This document shows positions 20,577-32,746 of a stretch of 64,000 nucleotides of DNA, in pieces. Each line of letters starts with the position of its first letter. The first letter of the stretch is position 1. The stretch is taken from contig OY720344.1 of assembly GCA_963082975.1 (NCBI GenBank), positions 68,786,546 through 68,850,545 on the forward strand. The letters run 5' to 3'. The stretch is from Labia minor (taxonomy: Eukaryota > Arthropoda > Insecta > Dermaptera > Spongiphoridae). The position numbers were made by a program, and so were the translations under genes. Under the pieces are notes generated by a model. It saw only the letters and a program-made list of their open reading frames with translations, searched no databases and was not told the DNA's origin.

Positions 20577-22551
20577 TCTATATATATAAAGGAGACTGTT
20601 TGTATGTATGTATGTATGTAATTCGTTTACTTTTTTGCTGTCATAGTGTAATATGTTAAAATGTAAATAACTTACATTTTAACATAAAATAGAAAGTAAA
20701 TTAGTGAATATTTTAAAAATAAGACAATTTGTGGAAATTGAAATAACTAAGAAATGAGAGGTGGAGGGGATGAGGAGAGAGGTGGGAGTGTGTGTGAGCG
20801 GGAGAGAGAGAGATTTAAAGTTTATATATAGTTCTCCGTGTTCATTCAAGAGCCAGGCGTGGCCCACTGACTGGCGGACTCATTTTACACAATGTATATA
20901 ACTAGCAATCAAAGAATTATTATAAATTTTAACTTTTTATTTTAAATTCTAATATTCAAATATCATTTCAATTAAATAATTTATTCTAAAAGTTCTCATT
21001 TTAATTAATATAATAAAATATTTAAATCATATTTAACTTAAATTATTTTGTATTTATTCTTTCCATATTTGAATAGGTACTTCTTTTATTTTAAGGGAGG
21101 GAATTAACTATGATCTAAAAAAATTAATAAATGAACTTAATAATAAAAAATCAAATAAATCCATTAATTTAAATTAATACTATTAATGAATGTATATATT
21201 GTTAATTTATCTTTAGTTTTATCAATACTTTTATACCGTTAATTTTTATAAATTAATTTTTATAAATTGTCTCAAGTCTCTAACTTTGCATTTTCTCAAA
21301 TTTTATTATAATTAAAAATATTCAATAAAAATCAAGCAATGAAATTAAAATATCGAAATGAAATGATCAAGAAATATTATACTCTATTATAACATATACA
21401 ATACTTATAAACTATAGGCGGAGGAAATATTAGACGATATCATTGCGGGTTCAGGCCAAATCGATCAACATTAATTAAGATATTTTCATTATGACAGATA
21501 TTAAAAAAACCGCGAATTCAATATCTCTGTTCAATAATTATTTGTAGACTTTAGTAAAACCTACGCATGACTCAATAGATCCGGATAAACTTTTTCAAAT
21601 TTTGATCTTAAAATTTATCTTGAAGGTAGTAAAGAAAGAGTAAGATGCGGAAATCAATTGTAAAATATTAGGTGATTCAGACGACTTAAAAATTAATCGC
21701 GGTAGGAAAAGAGATGAGGTTTGAAATTAATAATGATAAATAAATATATTTAGAAACAAACAGGAGCAGTATTAACATACAAAATGTAGAATTTGAATAT
21801 GTAGAAAAATTGAATGTAATCACGAAGGATAATAATATTTAAGAAGAATTTAAATCGAGGTATCAATCGGGAAACGCCTGTTATCATGCAGTAAAGAGGC
21901 TTATCTCATCAAAATTATTATAAAAGGGAATGAAAATTAAAATATATAAAACAATTATTTTGTCTGTTGTATTATATGAGTGTGAGACATGGTCTATGAT
22001 CTTAGGAGATGAGAGTGGATTCAGAGTATTTGAGAATATAGGATTCTCGCTAGCATTTATGGGCCAAAGAAAGATGAGTACATCAGGGAATGACGTACGA
22101 AAGATGGAACAGAGGCTCAGGATAAGGACACTTGGAGAAATGTGGTTGTAGCTGCCAAGAACTTTCGAGTACCGTTGAGCCACGCATGGTCTATGAACCT
22201 GGGAGATGAGAGTAGATTCAGATTATTCTTTCCAGCATTTATTGGCCAAAGAAAGATGAGGTCACCGGGGACACTTGGAGAAATGTGGTTGTAGCTGCCA
22301 AGAACTTTCGAGTAGATAGATATAACATATTCAATAATAATATATATAAATAATTTACTAAATAAATTAAAATATATTTTAAATAATCACACAATAAGAA
22401 ATGAATGTTTTATGTTATACATTGTTTGAAACAAAATGGATGAAAACCTTTTACTACTTTCAACCACCAAATACTATGTACCACTCGGGGGTACAGGGGG
22501 CGGAGCCCCCGTCTAGATGTGAAGAGCGACGAAGGAGCTCTGAGCAGCTAT
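20577..22551 (+). mobile_element. Helitron-like element, copy A (non-autonomous)
   Basis: The left end is A|TCTATATATATAAAGGAG, followed by a GTAT tetranucleotide run. The right end is GGGGGCGGAGCCCCC, then a hairpin GAGCGACGAAGGAGCTC, then TGAGCAGCTA at 22541-22550. The sister copies end CTAG|T; here the final G is lost. A 5' TC, a hairpin about 11 nt before CTRR and insertion between A and T define Helitrons. No Rep/helicase is present. The interior holds a decayed RTE fragment. Confidence 0.8.
21410..22160 (+). pseudogene. RTE-like reverse transcriptase remnant inside Helitron copy A
   Basis: With frequent stops and shifts, the plus strand reads CGFRPNRST, FVDFSKT-like, YDSID, KMRCGN and then, from 21930, IYKTIILSVVLYECETWS. 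This is the finger-to-thumb order of an RTE-clade RT with internal deletions. The same remnant, in the same position, is present in copies B, C, D and F, so it was acquired before the family amplified. Confidence 0.8.
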
Positions 22552-23796
22552 CACTAAATAATAGAGAACAAACTAAAGTGATTTATCTTCTGTCACATTC
22601 AGTAAATTTCTTTCAATAATTTAATCAACTTAATCAAGTTAGACAAGTAATAAAATCGGTTTTGTCAGAAATATTTTTAACAATTTAAAATTTTTCTCAA
22701 TTATGAAATTAATCTTGTCGTGATATAGGTACTATAACTAAAACGGTCATTTATTAAACAATTATCAGTTTGATGAACATTACGGCATTAAACAATGAAG
22801 AAAATTTGTAAAAAATCAAAAATGACTTTTGAATGTTTTTTTCATCTAAATATCCCTTCTCTAATCATTTATTATCAATTTATATTTATTTTGCATTTAT
22901 ATAATAATATAATACCTATAAAACATACTCTGAATTATTACTATTAACAAACTAGATTTAATATTGTAATCTAATACTTGAAAAAGATTGTCCAATATTT
23001 ATTTATAATAGAGCATTGTTTGTAAACGAGCAAGGATATAAATCCTATTTGCTTTTGGTTCGATACCTTCGTCGTCTTACTAGGATTTTGGATTAAGTTT
23101 GTTTACCATGGAATGATCCCCAAAAGGGCGCCAATTAGCCTTCTATTAAACGCATAGTCTGATCTATTTAGTTAAACCCCTCGAGCATCGACATCATATA
23201 GCTCAGATAAGATGTCAATAATCAGTTCCGAACCACCTCTCGACTATACTGAGACATTGCTGAAATTGTAAATGCCTAGACTTATTTGAACCTGTTCGCA
23301 ATTGACGCCTCCATGCAAATGAGGGTTGCCTTTCGAGAATAGAGACAATCCGGTGTAGTGAAGTTGATAGGCGGAAAGAGTTGAAAATCAAGTTTGTAAC
23401 TAGTGAATTGGATTACCCCAATTGGTGTGACACAAACCTCTTTATCTCTTTATCACATTACTTAATTGTTAAAAAAAAATCAAATTCTTATATTTTTTTG
23501 ATTATCATGATTTTTTGATAAGTAGATTCTTAATCTAGTAAAATTTTCATCTTTCTTAATACATTCCAATAAATTTGATTTATGCAGTTTAATTAAGGAT
23601 TTACTAAAATCTTTACTTTATATTGTATTTCTAGTTAAATTCTAAAAACATTAAAAAAATGTCACTATTAAACAAATTATTATTACATCTACACAAGAAA
23701 AAAACTTTGAACTAGAAGATGTTTGATTGATTAATAGTGAAATTAAAAGATATTTCAAATTAAACAACGTAAAAACCTTTTAGAGAAACAATTTTT
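22552..23796. other. Receptor intron; one GC-richer patch at 23010-23460
   Basis: A/T-rich except 23010-23460, which has normal base composition and includes GGTTCGATACC (23059-23069), a word like a pol III B box. No matching A box or tRNA fold was found. No coding region was recognised. Confidence 0.4.
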
Positions 23797-24857
23797 ACCG
23801 ACCGACGATAGTAAGGGAGGTATTGTTTTCACACCAAATTTCACATGTGGAGATTTTTACATATCTCCACGAATCATGCATTTTCTTAACAGAAAAAAGT
23901 ATTTTTAGCATGATGTCTGTCCGTCCGTCCGTCCGTCCGTATAGATGTGTAGAGCCTGAACGGCTCAACCGATTTGGATGAAATTTGGTATATTTACTTA
24001 ATGCATCAGTGGGATGAATTGATCAACTTTTGGTGCAAATCCGGAAACCGGAAGTGATCCGTCCGTCCGTCCGTCCGTCCGTATAGATGTGTACAGCCTG
24101 AACGGCTCAACCGATTTTGATGAAATTTGGTATATTTACTTAATGCATCAGTGGGATGAATTGATCAACTTTTGGTGCAAATTCGGAAACCGGAAGTGGT
24201 AGTATTAGCGATCGACGATAGGAAGGAAAGGGTTATTTTCACACCAAATTTCACATAAGGAGATTTTTTTACATATCACCACGAAACATGCATTTTCTTA
24301 ACAGAAAAAAGTATTTTTAGCATGATGTCTGTCCGTGCGTCCGTCCGTCCTTCCGTCTGTCCGTATAAATGTGTACAGCCTGAACGGCTCAACCGATTTT
24401 GATGAAATTTGGTATCTTTACTTAATGCATCAGTGGGATGAATGGATCAACTTTTGGTACAAATCCGGAAACCGGAAGTGGTAGTATTAGCGATCGACGA
24501 TAAGAAGGGAAGGGTTATTTTCGCACCAAATTTCACATAAGGAGATTTTTTTACATATCACCACGAATGTATTGGTTTTATCCTCGGGAAAAATCATCTT
24601 CATTATGTTTTTCTTAATTTAAAATTATATGACGTCACCCAGCCCTTCATGACGTCACAGCCTCGGGTAACGCCGGCTACTTCAGCTATATATTATAAAT
24701 AAAATAAAATTAAAAATATTTATGTTTTATCCATATCTGTTTTTTATTACATTAATAGATATATTAAAATTATTTGAAATTGTTTCTGTAGCTGGAAATT
24801 AATTTACTTCAAACCGTCGGTCGGTTCGGACCTGGCCACAGGTCAACTTATTTCTAT
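23797..24857 (-). repeat. Interspersed CCGT-core repeat, copy 2 (inverted, internally triplicated)
   Basis: Reverse complement of the 12440-13098 repeat, with matching ends (ACCGACCGACG at 23798; GGCCACAGGTCAACTTATTT at 24833). Its core is expanded: the segment TCCGTCCG...GAACGGCTCAACCGATTT...CCGGAAACCGGAAGTG occurs three times (about 23915-24055, 24057-24200, 24330-24480). The TGACGTCA sites (24630-24658) are conserved. Confidence 0.85.
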
Positions 24858-27544
24858 AAGACTGAAATACCATTAAATAAAAAAATTGTATATTAATTAA
24901 AATAAACAAAACATCTAGGATGTTTTTATACTCATTGCTACTTCTATTAATTTGTATTGTATAAGGAAGTCAATTGCCGGATTTATAATAAATAAAAATC
25001 CAATAATTCTTTTCATACAAGCTATTATATTTGTTTAATCTTTCATTAAGATTAATTGACATTATTTTCTATATTGTAACTTTTCCAATTTCTATATATA
25101 TTCATTGTTCAATAACTATTACTTCTATCAAGATATAGAATATTTGGAAAGATAAATGTTCTTAAATTAGTAAAGTGCCTCGAAAGCTGCTCCAACTAAC
25201 TCTTCTTGTTCTTCAAGACTCCAACTCATAACTCTTAAGAATTCATTTCATTTTCAACTTAGGATAATATGTGTGTCTGAGAAATGGAATTCATCTTAAG
25301 TTGAGTCTTTTACTCTTGTTTCGAATAAAGAATTGAAAATTTCACATTCTCTATCTCTTTGCTTTTATGCGAAATAATAATTTGTTTGGTGTGATATACA
25401 AAGCTTTCTTCACATTTTATCTTTTTATTTTCGTAAAGGCGGTAACGTATCACAGACTCAGAACGTTTTGTGTATAATGACTAAAAGAACGACAGTATCA
25501 GAACGGGTTCCTATTGATGGTTTTCTATTCAATTCATTAAATGTTGATAAGCTAGCGGCCTGTGCGACCAATGTAAATCGATAAGGCCTTAATTGATTCT
25601 AACTTTTCATTAGTTTTGTGTAGATTTGTTTGAATATGGTAGATGGGAGAGAAATTAAATATATTACACAAACTACCTAAATTTTGTTGTTTTTTAGTTT
25701 AATCCAATTAAATAATTATACTAGGAAGAATCAACCAGGCGTAGATAAAGAAAATATTTTTTACTTATATATTCTCTTTATTTAACAATTTTCATTGCCG
25801 ACGTTTCGAATGTACGTCACATTCTTCTTCAAGGCCTAATAACATCAATAATAATATATGCTACTGTTTGAATATTAAAGTCATATTTACTTACAAGAAT
25901 TGTCATAAAAATGACAAATGGTTGTTGGAGCATATCTGAAATGTCTTTTATTTTGGCAATGTATTAATCAAACTTCAAAATATACAATACAAATAAGAAA
26001 AATATTTGTATAATATTTATATTAACATTAGATTTCAAAAATTTTGAATAAATATGTTTTTTTTTATATGAAAAATAATGGAAAATTAAATTCTATATTT
26101 TTTTTCTTTTATTTATCATTTCCTAAATCTTGAATTTAATTCGTTGGATATGGTATAAAGAAAACTGTTTACTCCAAGGTTCTGTCAGTCACAAGATCCC
26201 ACCTTATTTATTCACAATATTAAAATCTTTCAAAAGAAACTTTCTCAATTTGACTCAACGAATATAAAAGATAAACCCTTTTATAAATTCTTTGACTTCT
26301 TTCCTTATCAGGTACTTTTTAAGTCTCTTGTAGAAATCGAAATGGAATATATACCTACATTCAAAAAGCAGGATCTAAATCCAACCTTTCAAAAGAAATT
26401 GATGAAAAAATTATAGGTTTATTTTTCGAATACTTCTAATAATTAGTTCATAATTAGGAATTTATGTATGAATAATTACTTATGTATAAACGGAATAATT
26501 AAAAAGTTAGAAACATTTAAAGACGGGATTGAATGTAATTTCTCTTTGTTCATTAATAGATTGAGATCTCAATTCATCTTTATATTGAAATCGAATTATA
26601 ACCATTTTCATTCTTATATTTTTGGAAACAAAACTCGAAGGATAATGTTTTAATATACTATATTTTTTAAGTTTTATGATTAGTATTTAATAAGAAAATT
26701 TTAATTTCTTTGTAAATAGGATTTTTATTTATTTTAGTCATTTTGGTTCTTATGTTTATAAATATTTTTGATATTTGATATATATATACCATATATATAG
26801 TAAATAACAAAATATTGTTACATAATTCTTAATGTCTTTTCAGAGTTGTTTGATAACAAATTAGCGCTGATCCGCACTATCTACCCCATCAAATTTTAAT
26901 CTAAGACAATAGTCCACTTTATAACTTCTTGTATAAATAGTAGTAGAAAATCAAAATAATGGCTGAGAAGGGCTATTGTACTGATCAAATAACACCTCTA
27001 CCTATATATTAAAACTTTAATGAAACTAAAAAGAAAAAAAATTATCTCGTTTATCTTCTAAAATATATTTTAGCTAAATCTGACTTTTCCTTTCACTTGA
27101 AAATGTTGTTTACTTTTGATTGTAAAAGATCTCTTTTAAATTTCAACTTAATAAAATTCATATTTAAAAAATGATAAAGCTTTTCTTATCATTTTTTTCC
27201 TTTATATTTTTTCAACAAATATTATCTACATGTTAAAACTTGATATCTTTTTTCATATTCATTTTTTATTAGATGTATTTTATATGAAATTGGAATTTTG
27301 AAAAATTGTTTAGATTGTAATTTCAAAATTAAGTTTTTCTTTCTTGATTTATTAGCAAATATTATTAAAAAATTTTATTATTTTAATATTTGAATATTTT
27401 TTTTTCTTTGCATTAGGTGCCTGTATGTAATCTGATCATATTTTCACTTTAAAAAGGCAATTATTCAGAAAAATTGGTGCAATAAATATTAATCAAAATA
27501 TTTTCAATTATTTTTTATAATTTTACTCATCTTTCTTGCAACTT
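24858..27544. other. Receptor intron: AT-rich, no gene seen
   Basis: Contains the second copy of the dispersed repeat (25795-26005). The remainder is A/T-rich, with weak short ORFs such as 26468-26653 that carry no domain. Confidence 0.5.
25795..26005 (+). repeat. Dispersed repeat shared with 16040-16205
   Basis: Reads GACGTTTCGAATGTACGTCA, CTTCTTCAAGGCC, AATTGTCATAAAAATGAC and TTTTGGCAATGTATTA in the same order as the copy at 16.1 kb, with a 60-70 bp insertion between the second and third blocks. Confidence 0.6.
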
Positions 27545-28053
27545 AGCGGTACCGTGTCAAAAAAGCGATGTTGATTTGTCAGCGATCCAATCATCGATCC
27601 ATTCTTGCACTTAAGCATTTCAAAACCGTGTTCCAGTCAAGCCATGCTGTATCGATCTGTAAAGTGGTGATCAGTCAATAAAGAAGATGCCTTTTCGTCC
27701 ATGAATATTCCGCTTGGGTGTTGATGTGGAGGATTCTCCGGGACTAACCCATGACTTTTTGCGCTTGGGATTGTCGTAGTACACTGGTGGATAAAATTAA
27801 GAGATGGAAATCATTTTCACACATTTTTTCAAAAATACCGCACAAAACATTGACAGTTGGTTTCCATATAATGTCACTGTTGCGCTGGTAACGCTGAGAT
27901 GAGTTTTCATATTAATGTGGGCGTGGCTAAGCGAACAAGGAGATATAAAAGTCAGTATCGAACTGCTCAGCTCATTCCTCTCTACAACGAATTAGAGATT
28001 TTTATTGTGTTTTTTTATATAATATCCTTCTTTTTTTCTAATCTTTTGGTGAA

Positions 28054-29035
28054 ATGAGTGAGCTTCATCGTTTAGACCAGTGTTTCTCAACCTTTTTGGA
28101 CCAAACGCCCTCTTTATAAGACCCGCTTCTTAATTCGCCCCCCTATAAATTTTTATAGATAAAAATCCCTAATATAAGGTAGGTACACTAGGTGATACTC
28201 GAGTTTCAGAACCTGATTGCAAAATCATCTGACCTTTTTTTAGAACCATAAATTTTGAGGTGGAGAATTGAGGCAGGGCAGTCCCAAACTCAAGTTGTTA
28301 GGGAATAAAATATAACGCAAAGCGTCGTTTCAAAGTCGCCCGAGAGCAACGACGCCTAATGAAGACCGATATTTGGTACGCCAAGCGCCAGAGGAAGTCT
28401 ACAGCTACACAACTGTCTAGGGACCTCGCTGCTGTCACAGGAACATTAGTTTCAAGGAAGACAGTTGCCAGGAGACACCATGAAAGAGGACTGTATGCTA
28501 GAAAGCCCGTTATTTGCATCCTACTCGCTCCCTGCCACAAAAGAGAGCGTGTACAATGGTCCAAACAACACCAACACAGCTCCAATGGGCTAATGTTCCC
28601 GAATGAGTCCAGATTTAGTCTACAATCTGATTCTCGGTGAACCTTGATATGGAGGGAGCCAGGGACCCGATACCATCCCACCAACATCATGGAAAGGAAT
28701 CATTATGTTGGTGGAGGTCTGATGGTATGGGCAGGGATCATGCAAGATACCCGCACATGGCTTCATGTGTTTGACACTGATTCAGTGAATGCCCAAAGGT
28801 ACAGGCAGGAGATTTTAGAGCCCTATGTGCTTTTCCGGGTAACTGTTGGCACTGTTACACCTGGTTGATGAGTATCTGGAAAGCGAGGGTATAGACCGAA
28901 TGTGGATTGGCCTGCAAACTCTCCTGACCTTAATCCCAGAACCATTCCGGAATTAAAAACTGCTTTCGTTGAAGAGTGGGAAGGTCTTTCACAAACACTT
29001 CTAAACTCTCTTCTTAACAGCATGCATACTCGTTG
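28054..29035 (+). pseudogene. Tc1-type transposase, multiply disabled
   Basis: It starts at 28054 (MSELHRLD), then is broken by a hAT fragment at 28078, and resumes near 28262 with GQSQTQVVRE (helix-turn-helix). The main ORF reads LVSRKTVARRHHERGLYARK and RERVQWSKQH. FPNESRFSLQSDSR is where the family has FSDESRFSL, so the first catalytic Asp is Asn. A TGA at 28638-28640 replaces an Arg codon, and the frame continues with LIWREPGTRYHPTNI, GGGLMVWAGI and RQEILEPYV. The block with the second catalytic Asp is deleted near 28845, and the tail (DWPANSPDLNP) follows in another frame without the expected Glu. Confidence 0.9.
28078..28260 (+). mobile_element. hAT terminal fragment inside Tc1 transposase
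   Basis: CAGTGTTTCTCAACCTTTTT at 28078 is a typical hAT-type end. It interrupts the Tc1 transposase between MSELHRLD and the helix-turn-helix. A matching right end and an 8-bp duplication were not identified, so the right border (about 28260) is approximate. Confidence 0.55.
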
Positions 29036-29342
29036 TGCATGCTGTCAGAGGTGACCGCACACCTTACTAGAGGCAAACCGCACCGTGCTAGCCTCACTTT
29101 CACTGCCTTCTAATATCATGAATTTCAGACCACATCGGACTATTGACCATAACTCTTGCTAATGAATTTCACTTTCATTGTTGTTTTACACACTTCATTG
29201 TCATTAAATAAGATTTTCAAATTTTCAAATTTTATTTCTTTTCAGTATTTATCGAGATATTTAGAAAAATTTACTCCATCTCTTAATTTAGTCCACCATT
29301 GTAGATTCACTTTTCATCGTCAGTTACAATTCGCCACATAAA

Positions 29343-30260
<918 letters not shown>

Positions 30261-30902
30261 TACTGAAATCAGAAAATAATAAACAAAATAAAACCTTCAA
30301 TATTATATTAACAATTTAAACAATCCAATAAATCATTTTCGATTATTTGAAAAGTGGGTAGCAAATAATATGACTATATTTCACTCATTATTGTATTATC
30401 ATAAGAATTTGAAATAGCACGTATTGGTCATAATTTAAAGAGTCATATGGATCTAGTTGCCTTATTATAAAAAAAACTTGTTGGTTGAACTTTCAGTAAT
30501 GGATTATTTGGTTTAACAGCTGGTCAAAGTGGTTTGCTTTTTTTCCTCTATAATTAATTTTCCTCCTTTTAGTGTGAACAACTTAAATCAAACTGTTATT
30601 AGTTATTTAGATTTGTCCCAAGATATTAAAGAGTGTTAATTAAATGGACTCATTATACGATCCTATTATTATTGTACGTGTATATCAAATCAATTAAATA
30701 CATTATTATAATAAACTAAAATCTAATTAATTAATATATATATATATATACAATTAATAGTAATTTTTATATGAGACAAAGAAATTGGTTTCAAAATAAT
30801 ATAGAAATTGTTTTTATTTTTTTATTTTTAATAACTCATATACCTGTTCGATACTAAACGATTGTTTTATTTGTAAAAATTTAAATTTATTAGTATACTT
30901 AC
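30261..30902. other. Intron sequence next to receptor exon, no gene seen
   Basis: A/T-rich with a TA run at 30735-30751. Confidence 0.5.
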
Positions 30903-31057
30903 TTGTTATATAAAATTATATCTGGCCGCCATACGTTTTGATAAGGCACACGTATAACTCGAATACCAGAAAACTCGGATGCATTCCATTTTAAATGATG
31001 ATCTGTCCAAATTTGTGTCAGCCAACAATTCGTTGTTAAAATTTGATTTTTTTCATC
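30903..31057 (-). CDS. Nicotinic acetylcholine receptor subunit, loop D/loop A exon (partial gene)
   Basis: Internal exon of the same receptor gene, upstream of the Cys-loop exon at 14594. On the minus strand, TTTTTTTTCAG precedes it and AACAA|GTAAGT ends it; it is 155 bp, phase 0 at the start and phase 2 at the end. It encodes DEKNQILTTNCWLTQIW, then TDHHLKWNASEF, then VIRVPYQNVWRPDIILYNN. KNQxLTTN is a family signature, the Trp of QIW(TD) lies in loop D, and WRPD with the following Tyr is loop A of the acetylcholine site. The trailing AA joins the T that opens the 14594-14777 exon to give Asn, so the two exons are consecutive across an intron of about 16.1 kb. Exons for the signal peptide and N-terminal helix must lie further right and were not recognised. 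Confidence 0.93.
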
Positions 31058-32746
31058 CTGAAAAAAAATCACCAATAATTAATTACTTATTAAACATTAG
31101 CAAAAACTATATTTTACTTTTATTCTGAGAAATAATATAATCCAAATATTAGAACAAAATTTAAGTAATAATTAAGATCAATAAGAAAACACCTACATTC
31201 TGAAGAATGTAGATAATATAGACTAAACTAGAGTGGTGCAATGAATAATCAATGGTAGACATATCAATAATATGAAACGAATTAAGGGATCTCAAGGGTT
31301 GTCTTAATAAATTCCTAAGTTATTTCAAGAAACAGAGCGTTGCATCAGGATGTTCTAACCCGACTCTTGACACCTAGCCCTAGGAAACTGACAATTTAGG
31401 GAAGATATTCAACTCAATTCTATCGGTTATACGTGGCTGGATTTACCAATTATAAATAAAAGATGGTAATTTGTTTTGGTAATTTAAAACACATATTTCT
31501 ATAGGCTTATTTATATGATTAAAACTTAGGTGATTATGTTAAATACAGGAATTTTGTAAATAATACCTCATATTTATATTTTATTGCAATTTTATTAAAA
31601 AACACCAAAAATATATATTGTACCTGACATTTCGATTGCTCTTTCTTCAATCGTTATCAAGCAATTGCACTGTCCGGGCGACCAGAACTGGCTAATAAGT
31701 TTATTTATATTTTTTCCATAGATCAATAATATGAAGAGCATTTCTTATATGGCTTATTTATAAATTTTGATTAGGAAGTAATTTTTTTTTAGTAATTACA
31801 TGATTTATACTATTGCAGGATGTTATTATGTTTTCGATGTAATTGAAGGACGAGACACATTTGAGTGACAAACAACATCCGGTTAGTTAGTTCATTGTCA
31901 TCCCTCATCTCAAACTTTCGTCTTTGATTGAGGTTTTCATTACCATTCAGTTTATTAAATGGTCAACGATGAAATATCTTATCAAAGCAATCATCTATAT
32001 TTGTTGATTTTCCCACAAGACTAAATAGACATTATTAATTTGTTTTTCTTTACTTTCATATCCGATTTGTTCTTAATCTGAATTAGAAGAAAATTATAAA
32101 TTGCTTCATCCTCATTGATTATTAGTTCAACTGGTATAACTTTGAAATTAAAGTATGGGCAATCAGTCCTCAATATATTGATCTATCTTTTTTGCATATC
32201 CTCATATTATATGTTATATATCCACGGTGGCCAAACCGTGGACCTTTTCAAGTTTATTGTGGCTCAATTAAAAAATTTAAAGTCATGACACAAAAAAGGT
32301 AACATTTCCGATTTTTTTTTCAATTTTTTCAATATGACTTTTAAAAAAACAAAAAAAGGTAAACATTTTTCCCGATTTGGTTCTTAAGCATTTTCGATTT
32401 TTAAATCCATAACTTAACACTGGTTTTAATATTTGATTATCGATTAGTAATTTCTTCTCAATTGTTCTAAAAACCAATACTGTACATTTTAAACTTGATG
32501 GTGAGTTTTTATATTTTATTTATTTTTATTTTTATCTACTCTTTCCATCTTAGTTTAGTCCTAGTATTTAAGTATTTTTCATTGTATTATCGTAACTAAT
32601 TGTTTCAGCACCTTATTAGCATGCACTGAAATATGGGTAAATTTTTATTAGTAAAATTAATTAATAATTATAAGTATTTCTTAATTAACTATTATAGTTA
32701 GATCATTAATCTATTATCTAGGTATTATTATCCGCTGTTAAGTACA
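31058..32746. other. No gene seen; upstream intron or flank of receptor exon
   Basis: A/T-rich. Around 31620-31690 is a GACATTTCGATTG...CTTTCTTCAATCG string loosely like the 16.1 and 25.8 kb repeats. At 32222-32290 a GGTGGCCAAACCGTGG word matches the left end of the hAT MITE at 37643, so 32222-32480 is probably a truncated copy of that element (about the first 60 bases and the later TTCTTAAGCATTTTCGATTT are shared). Confidence 0.5.

Larger units (their letters stand above)
27782..29301 (+). mobile_element. Tc1-like transposon with inverted ends and TA duplication
   Basis: A 1520-bp element. The left end CACTGGTGGATAAAATTAAG (27782) matches in reverse the right end TCTTAATTTAGTCCACCATTG (to 29301); TA flanks both (27780-27781, 29302-29303). 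It sits inside a mariner transposase gene and itself carries a hAT end fragment. Confidence 0.9.
27545..29342 (-). pseudogene. Mariner transposase remnant split by a Tc1 insertion
   Basis: The minus strand from 29342 reads WRIVTDDEK, a stop in place of Trp, and then Ile-Tyr; it resumes at 27781 with YDNPKRKKSW and TSTPKRNIHG. Removing the Tc1 and one TA duplication restores a continuous frame across the catalytic GDEKWIYYDN region of a mariner transposase. Further on, after an internal deletion, it reads EWIDDWIADK (C-terminal family motif). The N-terminal part before 29342 is replaced by a CT/TA microsatellite. Confidence 0.85.

Noticed and set aside
23020-23070. tRNA-like gene because of GGTTCGATACC
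   Set aside because: No A box at the right distance and no cloverleaf could be drawn.
28298-28690. 130-codon minus-strand ORF
   Set aside because: Shadow of the Tc1 transposase, which is supported by family motifs on the plus strand.
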